Shown piece by piece: positions 46,985-58,528 of a DNA stretch of 64,000 nucleotides. Both the position numbers and the translations under genes were made by a program. The notes under the pieces are model-generated. The model did not search any database. It had not been told where the DNA came from and worked only from the letters and a program-made list of their open reading frames with translations. Each line of letters opens with the position of its first letter. The stretch's first letter is position 1. The DNA is from Escallonia rubra (lineage: Eukaryota > Streptophyta > Magnoliopsida > Escalloniales > Escalloniaceae): assembly GCA_033065855.1 (NCBI GenBank), contig JAVXUO010001493.1, positions 62,001-126,000 of the forward strand. Reading direction: 5' to 3'.

Positions 46985-48500
46985 GTTTCCATTATTGGTG
47001 GTCAATTAAAAAAGTTTCAAACCCATCCCACTAGATGTACTCCTCACCAGATCTCTTGAAAGACCTTTAGTTAGAGGATCAGCCAAGTTATTACTTGACC
47101 TAACATATATTATGGTGATCACACCATTTAGTATCAATTCTCGGACGTACTCATATCGTAAGCTTATATGCCTAGACTTACCATTATAAATGGTACTATA
47201 TGCTCTAGACATAGTCACCTCACTATCACAATACAAAGAAATTGATGGCACCGGTTGTGGCCATAATTTTATATCAAACAACAAATTTCTCAGCCATTCT
47301 ACTTCTTTGCCTGCAACCGCCAATGCCAAAAAGTTCAGATTCCATCATTGAGTGTGTTATACAAGTCTGTTTCTTTGAAACCGAAAAATAGCTCCTCCCG
47401 CGAGGGTAAACAACCAACATGACGTTGACTTGTTGTCGCTCGCACTACTTATCCAACTAGCGTCAATGTACCCTTCAAGTACTGCAGGAAAGTGATTGTA
47501 AGACATTCCTAATTTGATGGCTCGTTTAAGAAACCCAAAGACTCTACAAATAGATTTCCAATGATCAACACTAGGGTTACCTGTGTATCTAAAAAGTTTG
47601 CAAACTGAAAATGCTATATCGGGTCTAGTACAGTGCATTGCATACATCAGACTACCAATGGCACTCGCATATTCTAGTTGAGCAACTGCTCTACCACAAT
47701 TTTCAGTGAATTTGGAAGAAGAATTATATGGGGTATTCACTTCTTTAATTCCTAAATACTTGAATTTAAGAAGTATTTTCTCAATGTAGTGTGATTGAGA
47801 TAAAGCATAACCCCACTATGTTTCTTAACTTTAATTCCTAAAACAGTATTGACCTCCTTAAGATCTTTCATCTTAAATCTTGAATTAAGATACCTTTTTG
47901 GTTTCAGAAATTCCTTCCAAATTCGTACCAAGTATAAGCAAGTCATCCACATAAAGACATATAATAACGCCACATGCATCTGTAAATTTTGAGTAAATGC
48001 ACTTGTCAGCATTATTATGTCTAAATCCATGTGATAAAATAACAGAGTCAAATTTTTCATACCACTATTTTGGTGCTTGCTTCAAGCCATACAAAAACTT
48101 AAGCTATTTGCAAACCTTCCTTTCATTTCCCGGCATAACAAATCCTTCGAGTTGTTCCGTGTACACCTCTTCATCAAGGTCACTATTTGAAAATGCAGTC
48201 TTAATATCCATTTGGTGTACATGTAACTTATCTAAAGAGGCAAGTGCAAAAAGCACTCTAATGGACGTTATTCATGCCACAAGTGCATAGGTATTGAAAT
48301 AGTCTCTCCTTTTGTCTAAAACCTTTTGCTACCAATCTGGCCTTAAAGGTTTGTATAGACCCATCCGTATTATATTTCCTTCAGAAAACCTATTTACATC
48401 CATTTGGTTTAGATCCTTGAGGCAATTCAGCTAACACCCAAGTATTATTACATAATATTGAGTCCATCTCATCATTGATTTCCTCTTTCCAAAAGGCAAC
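46985..48500 (-). pseudogene. Copia reverse transcriptase and RNase H, broken
   Basis: The minus strand carries the end of the reverse transcriptase (LNSRFKMKDLKEVNTVLGIK). The catalytic YVDD region is read out of frame near 47955. Next comes a GSLMYAMHCTRPDIAFSV segment. Last is the RNase H part with SISLYCDSEVTMSRA and SNNLADPLTKGLSRDLV at 47010-47330. At least three frame changes and stops separate these pieces. Confidence 0.88.
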
Positions 48501-48519
48501 ATCTCTAGAACGCATTGCT

Positions 48520-49513
48520 TCAGAATGTCTTTGGATCATCTTCCACATTTAGTAACATGGGAATTTCCTTGAGAACATTCTTTCTATCACCTTCCACCAA
48601 GAAAGCGATTGCTTGGGAGTCTATAAAACCGAGATCCAATAGTTTCTCTTTTCTAGCTCTTTGACTTCTCCTAGGTTCCGTTGTGTTATTAGGTATAACA
48701 ATCTCATTTTCACGAGATGAACCTACATTCGAGTCAGTTTCAAGTGAAATTGTAGGTGCTGAAAAATCAGAATCAAAGTTCAATTTATCTTCAATAAACT
48801 CAACATCTCTAGATTCTACAATGACATTAGACTCTAAGTCTAATAGGCAGGTAGGCCTTGGAATTTTCAGCATATCCCATAAAGACACTTTTGAGAGCTC
48901 TTGGTCCCAACTTTGTTCTCTTAAGATCAGGAATCCTATAGAAGGCAAGACAACCCCAAACTTTAAGATAACTTAAGTTAGGTTTTCTTTCTTTCCATAG
49001 TTCATACAGTGAAACCTTGGTTTTCATCGAATTTATCCTGTTATGCACGTGACAAGACAAAATTAATGCTTCACCCCATAAACTAAAAGGCAATTTAGCT
49101 TTCAAGAGCATAGCATTTATCATTTCCGCAAGTATCCTATTTTTTTTGTTCAGCTAAACCACTCTGCTATGGGGTATAGGGTGCACTTTTCTAATGTATG
49201 ATGCCATGCCCTTCACAATAAGAATCAAATTCAGTAGGAAAAAAAATTCTCCACCTATATCACTACGGAAAATTTTAATCATTTTCTTCTTTTGATTCTC
49301 AACCTTAGATTTATAGCGCTTGAACATGTCAAAAACTTCACTTTTATGTTTCATTAAATACACATAAGTATATCTAGAGAAATCATCTATAAAAGTGATA
49401 AAATATCTATCGTCGCCTCTACTTAAGACTCCATTCATTTCACAAATGTCAGAATGCACAAGTTCTAGCAATTGTGGATTTCTTTTAGCCTTAGGAAAAG
49501 GTTGTTTAGACAA
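48520..49513 (-). pseudogene. Copia integrase, broken
   Basis: The minus strand has the integrase core (LLELVHSDICEMNG, then FITFIDDFSRYTYVYLMK and IFRSDIGGEF), giving the first two acidic catalytic positions and the GGEF glutamate. A frameshift follows near 49150. The C-terminal part (LPFSLWGEALILSCHVHNRI and LKVWGCLAFYRIP) follows at 48827-49123, then a PRRSQRARK stretch. The protein would insert cDNA in the nucleus. Confidence 0.88.
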
Positions 49514-49529
49514 CTTTGTTTGAATGCAG

Positions 49530-50119
49530 ATTGGGCATTAGCATTTTCCACATGATTCTATGAAATCAAACGATGTAGACATAAATTTTAACAATCTAAA
49601 ATTTAAATGAGCTAAACGATCATGCAACAAAGAAAATGAGTCAACATAGTAAATCAAATCAGATGTGTCTTTATTAATAGGTAACTTAAACATGCCATCA
49701 CATGAGTACCCTTTCCCAACAAACACTCCACTCTTAGACAGGACCAACTTATCAGATTCGAGCAAGGCTTTAACATCTTTCTTACAAAGAAGACTAGTAG
49801 ATACAAGATTTTTCCTAATCTCCAGAACATGGAGCACATTGAGTAGAACTAGTTTCTTCCTTGAAGTAAACTGAAGTTTAACACTCCCTTTGCCCAAAAC
49901 CTTAGCAGAATTATGATTCCCCATCAGCACTACTTTTCCATCCATTGCCTCTTTGTAATCCTTAAAAAAAGACTTCTCGTTGCAAATATGAACTGTAGCC
50001 CCGGAATCATACCACCAATTAGAATTTATGCTCGAAGTTTCCATATACAGTTCAGTTATCATGCCGGTCTGCAATTCATAAATCATGGCAACCACTTCAT
50101 TGATGTCATCTTCCACCAC
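49530..50119 (-). pseudogene. Copia protease and GAG-pre-integrase region
   Basis: The frame is open for 193 codons on the minus strand. It includes the aspartic protease core WWYDSGATVHIC (the DSG triad) and the pre-integrase zinc region (LLHDRLAHLN, then CGKC). It continues towards the integrase but is broken by a frameshift or stop near 49520. Confidence 0.88.
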
Positions 50120-50159
50120 ATTTGCATTATGGGAACTTCCAGCATTTTATGTCTTCTGC

Positions 50160-50948
50160 CTTTTTTTGCTTTTGCATTCCTTCTTTAAATGTCCCTTTTT
50201 TCCCACAATTATAACAAGTTTTGTTCTTCTTGTTATTCTTATTGGAGTTGCCAGAGTTGTTTGTCTCAGAAAGTTTCCTCTCGTGTCCACCAAAATTTTC
50301 ATTCTGAGAATTTTTCTAATCCACAAAGTTTACTTTTGAGTTAAAATTCACCAAAAAACTTTTATCGCGAACCCGAGTTTCCTTTTTAATTTGCAAGTGT
50401 TTCTTAATTTGTTCAACTGTAAAATCTTATGTGATATGCAAAAGTTTCTTTCTGTAACCATTCCAACTAGGAGGCAATTTAGAAATTATAGCCTCCACTT
50501 GTAACGGTTCATAAACCTCAACCTTTAGGTCTTTCAATTAGGAAACAAGAATTTGCAACTGATGAACTAGATCCATAACAGATTCACTATCATTCATAGA
50601 GAATTCGAAGTACTTAAGAGTGAGGAACTTATATGCGCCTTACTTTTCAGTATTGTACTTGTTCTCCAAAGCCTTCCAGATTTCTCTTGGACACTTGGAC
50701 GATGTAAACAGGTCATAGAGGCGATCCGAAAGTGCGTTCAGAATGTGTCCTCTGCAAACCAGTTCGTCCTATTCACGTTTCTTTCGCATTGTTTTGGTCT
50801 CGTCAAGGTCGTTGTCAGTAATTCCCGAAAGTGGTGGCAAATTAGGATCCAAAACATACTAAACCTTTAGTGCAGTGAGTAAGAACATCATCTTGTCTTG
50901 CCAACGGGTGAAATTCGTTCTTTCAAACCTATCCAATTTCATGAAATC
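50160..50948 (-). pseudogene. Copia gag, broken
   Basis: The minus strand reads MKLDRFERTNFTRWQDKMMF with LLTALKV, the usual start of copia gag, but a TAG stop follows soon after. Near 50200 a zinc knuckle CYNCGKKG is interrupted by a single-base frameshift before its histidine. Gag would form the cytoplasmic particle. Confidence 0.8.
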
Positions 50949-51013
50949 CTAATTCAATCACTTGAAAAGCCTTCATTGTTGATTCTCCTTCCTTTCAAAT
51001 ATCGCCTTAAAAT

Positions 51014-51684
51014 TGTTGGAGTAAAAGAGCAGAATGGAAGAAGAAAAACAAAATTCTATGGCTTGATGCGCATCTAAAGACACTGTCTTTAATACGATAT
51101 TTGAACCAACAATCTGCAGATAGCAATTCTAAAAGATTCGTTTCATAATTGTTCTTCGAAATTATGTACGTAACTTAGAAAGAGAGATGAGATTCTGAAG
51201 TTAGAATGCAAAAAATTAATTAATTCTGAATTTTCAGAATCTTATATATAAACTAACAACCACCTTTTCACGAAGGGACACAACCATTAAAGGCACTACT
51301 TCAGAAATAACTGTTATTTCTAGTGCCTTTCTAGAATTATTTCAAAGTCACCAAAGTGTCACTAAAAATAAATGACTAAACGAAATAATTCCAAAAATTA
51401 GTTAAAATATGGGTCGTTAGATCATATATAAATCAACGCGCCATAAGGGCTAAGTGCGCCCACTAAAACGCACACAATGCGCCACATGCGCGCGGTGTAC
51501 CATACAATAGCATTCTCAATCTTCCCTCCAAAACATCTCAAAACAATTCAAATGTATGTACCATGTGCTTACTTACAAGGAGAGAATGTTTCTTTTCTCT
51601 CCAATGTAGGACAAAGAACAGACTCTTTGGTTCTTAAACTTTACTCGCAATACATACAAACACAATAACAATCTATCACCAACA
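51014..51684 (-). mobile_element. 5' LTR of the copia element
   Basis: It has the same TGTTGG...CCAACA boundaries as the left LTR and clear similarity throughout, including the shared ends. On the minus strand it precedes gag. No convincing initiator-tRNA primer-binding site is visible after it (attttaaggcgatatttg), perhaps through decay. Confidence 0.88.
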
Positions 51685-53496
51685 GGGGGGGGTGGGAAGA
51701 GAGAGAGAGAGAGAGCAGACGATATATGTTGTTTAAAGGCGTGGTCTACTTCCGGCTGATTTTTAAATGTAGCCTGTTAAAGTCAAACTAAAAAGGGGAA
51801 GGGTACTGTTATGCCCTAAAATCAACTTGTATGACAGTATTCCCTCTGCCAAACTGCATCCAAACATTAAACATGTCATTCGTCGATATATAAAACTACA
51901 AGCTACAAAAACTCTCAGTTGCTATCCTTCCTGCATAACAGAACCAATTCCTCAAATATATTTCTCCAATCAAGGCGCAGCAGGGCTCACCAGTTGAGTC
52001 CAGACGCAATAATTATTTCTTCATATTCCCCCCCGTGTCCTGGAGGGTCTGCAATGGAGTACATGTCAAGCAGATATACAAAAGCAAGGTTAGACCAGAA
52101 ACCAGTCTCAAGTGGCAAAAAGTAAGAGTGAGGTTGTCATGGCACACCAGTCGTTTGAAAGATCTACTTTGTACATTCGTCTTTGCCTTCTCCAAACCTG
52201 GTTTGGCACGGTCCAGGGCCTGAAGCACGAGACGTGCATGTTTTAGTGGAGATATATGTGCCCAAATGAAAGGATGAATCTTCACTGGACAGTACAATTG
52301 GAAATGGACAACCAAATATGAAACACAAAAGGTACAGTTGTATGGACAACTGAACATCAAACAGAAAGGATTTTACAATTCAACACTAGTAACAATTTAC
52401 AGTATTATAAAGGTGAAAACTTCTTGCTGAAAGTTCGGAAAAATACTCTTGCTTTGACAGTATATGGTGTAAGGAAGGCCAAAAAGATGAAACTGAAAGG
52501 CCAGTCATCCCCGACTTGTCTTTGTTGCATTGAATATGGTTAAAATTTACCTAGAGAAGAACACTAACATATATTGGAGTTGTATTCGAAGGCCTAAAAG
52601 CGGAAAGGAGTTCCAATAGAAAGAGAAATTGAATCAACTCGAGTCAGTTTGTTATTTCAAATCACTCTTATAAAGCTCACAAACTCACCCATGCATCTTA
52701 AACTTAAGATCTATGCTTCTTTTATCCTAGGCCTCGAATATGAATTCTCATTGACCTACTTAATTAAGTGGTTAAGAGTCTTCCATACGGCATTGGTAGG
52801 AAAGCTTCATCCCGTAGGAACTTAAATATCTTCCACTCAAAGATCTAGTAGGTAGCGACAAGAGGCTACATCAATTGCTCCAAATCCTCCAATGTAACCT
52901 TAATGGGATGATGGAGAACCGTTTGCGAGAAAAACAGGCCAACCTTGTATAAATTTTGATGCTCGCCAACGAGTGCAGAATAGAGCAATTTGCGCTGAGC
53001 TTGTTCAAGATTGGCTAACAAGCCAACTTCGACCAAATCTGAAAGTTCGACAATTAAGGACCAAGCGAGAACAACCCTTAGATACCGACTGGGACACCAG
53101 ACACTACAATTTCCCCAAAACCAAATTTTGGACTCGGCAGAATTTTGTAGATTAATCTATCTATATGTAGCGTTTCCTATGTTTCAAGCACATTCCACCT
53201 CTAAAATTTAGGTTTCCTCCGCCTTTTTGCAGCCTTGCTACACTTTGTTACAAATCTCCATAAAGGTTTACCTCGGCCATCTTCCCTAGCTGAGTTACTG
53301 CACACTTTAGTATCACTATGATCCATTACCAAAATCAAGTAAGAAACAAATTTCAGCATCAATTTCAATTGGACGTGAAAAAGTAGAGAAGCTAAAACGA
53401 AGTTGATTGGAACGAAATTAGGAAAAGTTGTTAGTCTTTCTTCTTAGTTATAAAGAAAGGATGGGGAGAGAAAGGAAACAATAAGGAGGTTAAAAA
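51685..53496. other. Unassigned region, no gene named
   Basis: It begins with a G run and a GA microsatellite (about 51697-51715). A minus-strand frame near 52013-52360 includes PFIWAHISPLKHARLVL but no domain I recognise. The rest shows only short frames. No TE boundary was resolved. Confidence 0.35.
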
Positions 53497-53879
53497 GGGT
53501 TAAATACAAAATTGTACCCTGTGATTTACCCGTTTTTGCAGTTTGCTCCCCGTATTTGCAACTTTTGCAATAATGTCTCCTATCCTTGACAAAAGCATTG
53601 CAAACAAGTCCAAAATTGGACGTTTGTTTAAAATCGGGCATTAAATCTGCATGTGCTTGTCACATGCAATTTTGGTATGGGCATATCTGTCAATTCCCAC
53701 CCCCATTTGTCTTCTCTATCTCTCTCTCCCCTCTTGCATTCTCCCTGAATCCATTGTGTCTAGAGCCATTTACAAGTGTTGAAGATAATACCATTTTGAA
53801 GGGTATGAAGCAACGTCACCAGCAACAACAAAACCAAAACCCCAAATCGGAAAAGTGAATTGGGTTTGAAAGATTTGGC

Positions 53880-54220
53880 GTCAAAATACAAAATGGTGTT
53901 GTGTTTGGAGCCTTTGCTGAAGCTAAGGAAATTGAAATTGAACTTGGAAAACAAGTTCATTCGTTCATTATTAGGGTCAAATACAAACTTGGTCTCTTGG
54001 AATACTATGCTTGTGGGATATGCCCAGCATGGATTTGGGAGAGAAGCTTCAGAGATTTATGATATGATGCGGGCAGATGGGTTGGAACCTAATGATATCA
54101 CATTTATTGGTATTTTGTCTGCATGTGGGCATGTTGGTCTCTAGATGAGGGATTACGCCACTTTTAATCCATGACGAAAGACTATGGAATTGACCCACGG
54201 GCTAATCAGGAAAACCGTCA
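53880..54220 (+). pseudogene. PPR protein gene fragment
   Basis: The plus strand has IELGKQVHSFIIR in one frame. It then shifts to VSWNTMLVGYAQHGFGREA and EIYDMMRADGLEPNDITF, followed by ILSACGHVGL. After a stop and shift it continues DEGLRHF and MTKDYGID. These are consecutive 35-residue PLS-type pentatricopeptide repeats, which in the parent protein bind organellar RNA. At least two frameshifts and two stops make it non-functional. Near 54240-54300 on the opposite strand VDALKMFDEMSERDLTV looks like a second PPR piece in reverse orientation, so two captures or a rearrangement may have occurred. Confidence 0.8.
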
Positions 54221-54442
54221 GGTCTCTCTCAGACATTTCGTCAAACATCTTGAGTGCGTCCACCATCGGGTCATCCTCCCATCACCGTGACAAGAAAAAG
54301 GAAGAGTTTCCAGTAGTGGACGAGAACGACAGTCCCAATTAGGCCCCATTTGACCAAAAGGTGTCCAGATCCAGATCGGTTGGCCGCAGAAGGTGTCCTT
54401 GGCATTTTTCTACCATTAACAGAGAGAAGAACCAGAGGAAAT

Positions 54443-54443
54443 T

Positions 54444-54472
<29 letters not shown>
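54443..54472. repeat. (GA)n microsatellite
   Basis: A pure GA run of about 30 bp inside the Mutator-like element 53497-54677. Confidence 0.9.
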
Positions 54473-54474
<2 letters not shown>

Positions 54475-54686
54475 TGGGAATTGATAGATATGCCCATGCC
54501 AAAATTGTATGTGACAAGCACATGCAGACTTAAAGCTTGATTTTAAACGAACGTCCAATTTTGGACTCGTTTGCAGTGCTTTTATCAAGGACAGGGGACA
54601 TTATTGCAAAAGTTGCAAATACGGGGAGCAAACTACAAAAACGGGTAAACCACAGGGTACAGTTTTGCATTTAACCCTAAAAAAAA

Positions 54687-55860
54687 GAAACAGAAGTAGC
54701 AATTCACGAGAACGAAAAAGAGAAAGAGATAAAAACGAAAAAGAGAAATAAGAAGCAGGCAAAATCCTCCGTCTCCCTCTCGGATAGGCAGCATTGCAGC
54801 AGTCAACGAAAACAAAGGCATGAATATATTAGAGTTTCGCTAATTTTTGATACGTAGAAAGAGCCTGTTCCTTATTTATATCCTGAGCCCCCTAGTAAGT
54901 TTCAAATATTCATTTCAGCCGCATACATGTTCGAACTTCATGATGAAGTGTCCGGCACTTCTTGAAAAAGCATCCAAATGGTGCCAATAATTAAAAAATT
55001 ATAACATAATTAAGACATCTCCCAGAGGTGTCCAACACATGTCCGAAGGTGTCGGAGTGTTGGTAAGTATCAGACACGACACATCAATCCCCAAGAGGTG
55101 TGTGTGCTTCATAGTAGTTTTATGTTGTTAGGCCCCTCCTACCAGCCCAAAAAACAAAGGAGCAATTCAAGGCCTAGAAACTACAAAAACGGACTCAGCG
55201 CCCAGTGTAGACAATGGAACTGGTTAGTTGCATGCAAAAGATCAACAACGGAGAGGCAGACCGTCACTTAAATATTTCCGGTTTTCCGCATCAAATAATT
55301 AGAATATGGTTTAGAAATTTAGCATATCCCTATGATTCAAGGTTCAGTTACAAGATTAGCTTGGCTTACATTCAATCACGGAAAACATTCTAAGTGGAAC
55401 TGAAATTTTCATCTGGCATGGTCACTTCACGCGGCATTGAAATAAAGCAGCACCGATATTGACAGATATACTTATTACACTTTTCAGCAACCAAACATAA
55501 ATTACCCTTCAAGCCTTTCCACGTCTGTTACCTTGAGAATTCCTCGCAATTGATTTGGGGAGGTGATGCCATTATCCACTTATCTGATAAATTGTCTTCA
55601 TTCCACTTTCAGTTTAAATATCACATTCTTGCCTACGAAGGTTTCCTACTTTTCTTCACCGAGAGTTATTGCGTTGTCTCTATTGCTCACTCAAGCTCCC
55701 GGGAGATCACAGTGCTACTCAGAATGCGTATCTGGGCCATTCTCCACAGTCTAACAATAGTCACCTTGCCAGAGCTCGAGCCTTCAAAGTAATATAGGGG
55801 AAGAGATGGTCTCTTTCAGGCTTTATTACGCCAACACCACCCAATTTACCTACCGTAGCG
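54687..55860. other. Unassigned region with a dispersed GTGTCGGACAC-type repeat
   Basis: No gene was recognised. At about 54940-55100 the text aggtgtccaacacatgtcc and gaaggtgtcggagtg belongs to a family also seen near 22830, 56960, 58920 and 62150. Short frames near 55550-55790 have no domain. Confidence 0.4.
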
Positions 55861-55868
55861 CCTATCAC

Positions 55869-56877
55869 TAGGGCTGTAAATGAACAGAGTTGTTCACGAA
55901 CAGCTCGATGTTCGTTCTCTCAAAAACTCGTTCATGTTCGTTCATATAATAAGTGAACCGAACACGAACACAATTTTAGGGCTCGTTTATTAAACGAGCC
56001 GAGTTTGAACATAATGATGTTTGTTTATTTATGTTCGTGAACAAGAGGGCTCGTTTACTTAACGAGCCGAACATGAGCCGAGCCTTATAAACGAACATCG
56101 GTTCATTTATTCATTAAAAAAATATAATATATATTATAAACTTACAAAAAATATCTACTTATGTTGAGACTGTTGAGACGTGGAAGCATGTGGATCACCC
56201 ATGCTTCCTCTCTCTTTCTCTCAAAGTTCATTTTCTTCATCTCATTAGACAGAGACTCAACAAAAACCCACACCGCCGGCCAATACTCGTCGTCATCATA
56301 CAGGCACATCGCCGGCCAATACTCGTCGTCATCATACAGGCACATCGCCGGCCAGACCACCGCCCATGCTGCAGGCCAGATCATCCCCCCGCTACGGCCT
56401 TCTCTCAGACGATCGAACGGTCGTCGAACACCCTCTGCTCTCTCTCTCTCTCATCACACAAGCACACCGCCGGCCAAATCATCGCCCACATCGCCGGCTA
56501 GACCTCTGCCAAGTCAGGCCAAAGCCCCACAAACGCAGATGCTCCTCCACACAGATCTGCATCCCCCGATCAGATCTGGGATATTTTACGACTCCAAGTC
56601 TTCATCTTCTTCTTCGGTCGTTTTTCCGGCCATACGTCTTCATCTTCTTCTCCGGTCGTTTTTCCGGCCATTTTTTTTTATTGTCGATTCAGTTTCTCTC
56701 TTTAGACGAACGAGCCGAGTCGAGCCTGAGTTGTGCGTTGACGAACTCGAGCCGAGTTCAAACACCCATGTCTGGCTCCTAAACGAACACGAGCCGAGCT
56801 CAAACACCCCGGAAATTATACGAACCGAGTTCGAACACACCCCTGTTCGGCTCGAACTCGGTTTGTATACAGCCCTA
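55869..56877. mobile_element. Non-autonomous hAT element with perfect 8-bp TSD
   Basis: The ends tagggctgtaaatgaac and gtttgtatacagcccta are inverted repeats (tagggctgta outer part). The flanks are identical, cctatcac at 55861-55868 and 56878-56885. Subterminal arrays of gagccgag/ctcggctc-like words occupy both ends. The 311-codon frame that crosses its right end (56161-57096) is composed of low-complexity Ser/His/Pro text and is not a gene. Confidence 0.93.
56274..56360. repeat. 36-bp tandem repeat, about 2.4 units
   Basis: The unit gccggccaatactcgtcgtc plus atcatacaggcacatc occurs twice in tandem, then partially, inside the hAT element. Its period keeps frames open, which produces the spurious long ORF. 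Confidence 0.9.
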
Positions 56878-56885
56878 CCTATCAC

Positions 56886-57433
56886 CACAACCTCTTTTTT
56901 AGTTATACTGCACCACAAAGTTTTAGAAGATTATGAAGCTGACACCCTAGGTAGCACGGACACCGTGTCCGATACCGACCGGGACACCTTAGATTTTGAA
57001 CACCGCAGGACACCTTGTGTGTGTGTGTATATACACACACATGTAAATTTTTATTATCATAAAAATAAACACCAGGATTTCGTTCAAAACGGATGAGAAA
57101 GAAAGCTAGTAACATGAATAGTCTTAACAGTAACAAGAAATAAGGCCGCTAACAAAGAAAGTAGTTGAGTGTCTCAACAGTACCAAGATTAGAGTTTCAA
57201 CAGTAACAAGCGAGAAGGAAAAAAAGACATGTCACCAAAGACATGAAGGTGAGGTTTTATATCGCCAAATGAGTTTGTGAATAAGGTCGGAGATGTTGAC
57301 CTATCTTAGTCTGGACTGGCAAGCTTGGATGCTTCAGATAACAAAAAGAAGGAAAAGAGAAAGAGATGAGAGAGAGAGAGAGAAGAAATCTTTTGCTGGG
57401 TCATTCTCATTAGGGTTTGGCCTAAAAGTTCAT
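56886..57433. other. Unassigned region
   Basis: Contains a short GTGTCGGACAC-type stretch (cggacaccgtgtccgatacc, 56958-56977) and a GT/CA microsatellite near 57016-57042. No gene or TE boundary was recognised. Confidence 0.35.
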
Positions 57434-57709
57434 TTTTAAAAAGGGTAAATTACACACGGCATCCCTGAGGTTTGCCCTAAACAACACACGGCTCCCCCTA
57501 TCTTTTTTTATTACACTCTGCTCCCTGAGGTTTGTACCCCCATTTCACGGAGCTACACAAATTTGACGGGGACCCTAACTCCGTTTGGAGATTCCCTGAC
57601 ACCTTACTTTTTGATTTTTTTTCATCCCCAAACTACCCTCCCTTTCTTGAATAAAACCCTCCTTTCATATTGTTGCAAAACAAGTCTATATCCACACAAA
57701 AAAAAGTAG

Positions 57710-58204
57710 TCATGCCTGTAAAGTATTGGAGACTAGTGAATGCCCATTACCTGCAGATGATAGGAAAACTTGTCTGTTTGACAAACTCAAGGGACTCGGC
57801 TTCGGGGAGCTTCGACAGATTGGACACGTCGGATGAAGCATTAGCCACGAATCAATGCATTTTAAGTGGAAGAGGTGGCCGCAATCTGGCAAATGGCGGA
57901 GCGTGTCTGTGGCTTTGTAGTCTCCCAAGCAAATGGAGCAGCCTGTGGCGGTGGAGCCGTCGTCCCGGTGGAGCTTGACTTGTGAGTAAAGCAGTTTCGG
58001 GTACGTGAGGAGGGTGGCTTCGTCCAGGCCTTGTACATGAATGGTAACGTCGTCGTCGGAGTCTATGGTGGCACTCCAGTGGGAGGTGGTGGGATTGGCA
58101 GCAACGCGAGTTTGGGTGTAACAAGTGACTGTTATGATTATCAGGAGTGATCCCAAGGAGAGTCCCAAGCGGTAGCCGAAGCCTCCAATGGTTCTCGTTC
58201 CCAT
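57710..58204 (-). CDS. ATL-type RING-H2 E3 ubiquitin ligase, carried by a Mutator-like element
   Basis: From the ATG at 58204 the frame gives 164 residues; it stays open upstream but without another ATG. Near residues 9-30 is a membrane segment (GYRLGLSLGSLLIIITVTCY). Residues 59-74 are GLDEATLLTYPKLLYS, the GLD signature of the ATL family. Residues 89-130 form the RING-H2 finger, CSIC, then PDCGHLFHLKCIDSW and TCPIC, with all eight Cys/His ligands and the tryptophan usual for E2 contact. ATL proteins are membrane-anchored E3 ligases acting in defence and stress signalling. The ORF has no stop, frameshift or intron, as is normal for ATLs. It may be a functional moved copy or a recent duplicate; the parent gene is not in the window. 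Confidence 0.82.
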   Translation of the reverse strand: MGTRTIGGFGYRLGLSLGSLLIIITVTCYTQTRVAANPTTSHWSATIDSDDDVTIHVQGLDEATLLTYPKLLYSQVKLHRDDGSTATGCSICLGDYKATDTLRHLPDCGHLFHLKCIDSWLMLHPTCPICRSSPKPSPLSLSNRQVFLSSAGNGHSLVSNTLQA

Positions 58205-58304
58205 GTCATTTGGGCCATCACTGGTGGCAAGTGTATTGTTCAATTTCTGCAACTCCTTTTTGTTTCTGGTGTGAAATGCTATCTGATTATGCTGATAGTG
58301 GAAG

Positions 58305-58480
58305 AGAGAATCTGTGTCTGCATGGAAAGACAGAGAGAGAGGGCAGAGATATACGTATCTGGAGGAACTTTGTTCCTTTAAAGAGACAGAGAGAGGGCAG
58401 AGATATATATATATCTGTGGAAAGTTGTTCCTTCAGAGAGAGATCGAGGCAGTTCTTATGCAGAGAGAGAGAGAGACATA
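58305..58480. repeat. GA-rich tandem duplication in the ATL leader
   Basis: The text acagagagagggcagagata followed by a ctggagg/ctgtgg-aaagttgttcctt stretch occurs twice about 60 bp apart. On the gene strand it forms a CT-rich leader. Confidence 0.6.
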
Positions 58481-58516
58481 AATCTTCAAATTCTTAATCA
58501 TGGATAATCTCACTTG

Positions 58517-58528
58517 GTTTATATATTT
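58517..58528 (-). promoter_or_regulatory. TATA-box-like site upstream of the ATL-type frame
   Basis: The minus strand reads aaatatataaacc about 310 bp before the ATG, preceded by ggattggtc (a CCAAT-type core in complement) and followed by a CT-rich leader. All lie inside the Mutator-like element, so the gene may have moved with its own promoter. Functionality is inferred from position only. Confidence 0.45.

Larger units (their letters stand above)
45699..51684 (-). mobile_element. Decayed Ty1/copia retrotransposon, minus strand
   Basis: Two direct LTRs (45699-46453 and 51014-51684) enclose gag, protease, integrase, reverse transcriptase and RNase H in copia order on the minus strand. A purine tract (gtgggggat on the minus strand, complement of 46454-46462) lies next to the left LTR, confirming orientation. 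Many stops and frameshifts occur. The flanking 5-mers (aacgg and ggggg) do not match, so the target duplication is lost or an end has been altered. It is no longer autonomous. Confidence 0.9.
53497..54677. mobile_element. Mutator-like element carrying PPR gene pieces
   Basis: The left arm (gggttaaatacaaaattgta...) and the complement of the right arm (gggttaaatgcaaaactgta...) match for about 205 bp at roughly 90 percent by eye, giving long terminal inverted repeats. The adjacent 9-mers (ggttaaaaa and taaaaaaaa) are alike only in the A run, so the target duplication is uncertain. The interior holds PPR-protein fragments and no transposase, which is the composition of a Pack-MULE. Confidence 0.8.

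Noticed and set aside
56161..57096. 311-codon plus-strand ORF
   Set aside because: It crosses the right boundary of a hAT element, is driven by a 36-bp tandem repeat and has low-complexity Ser/His/Pro text with no domain.
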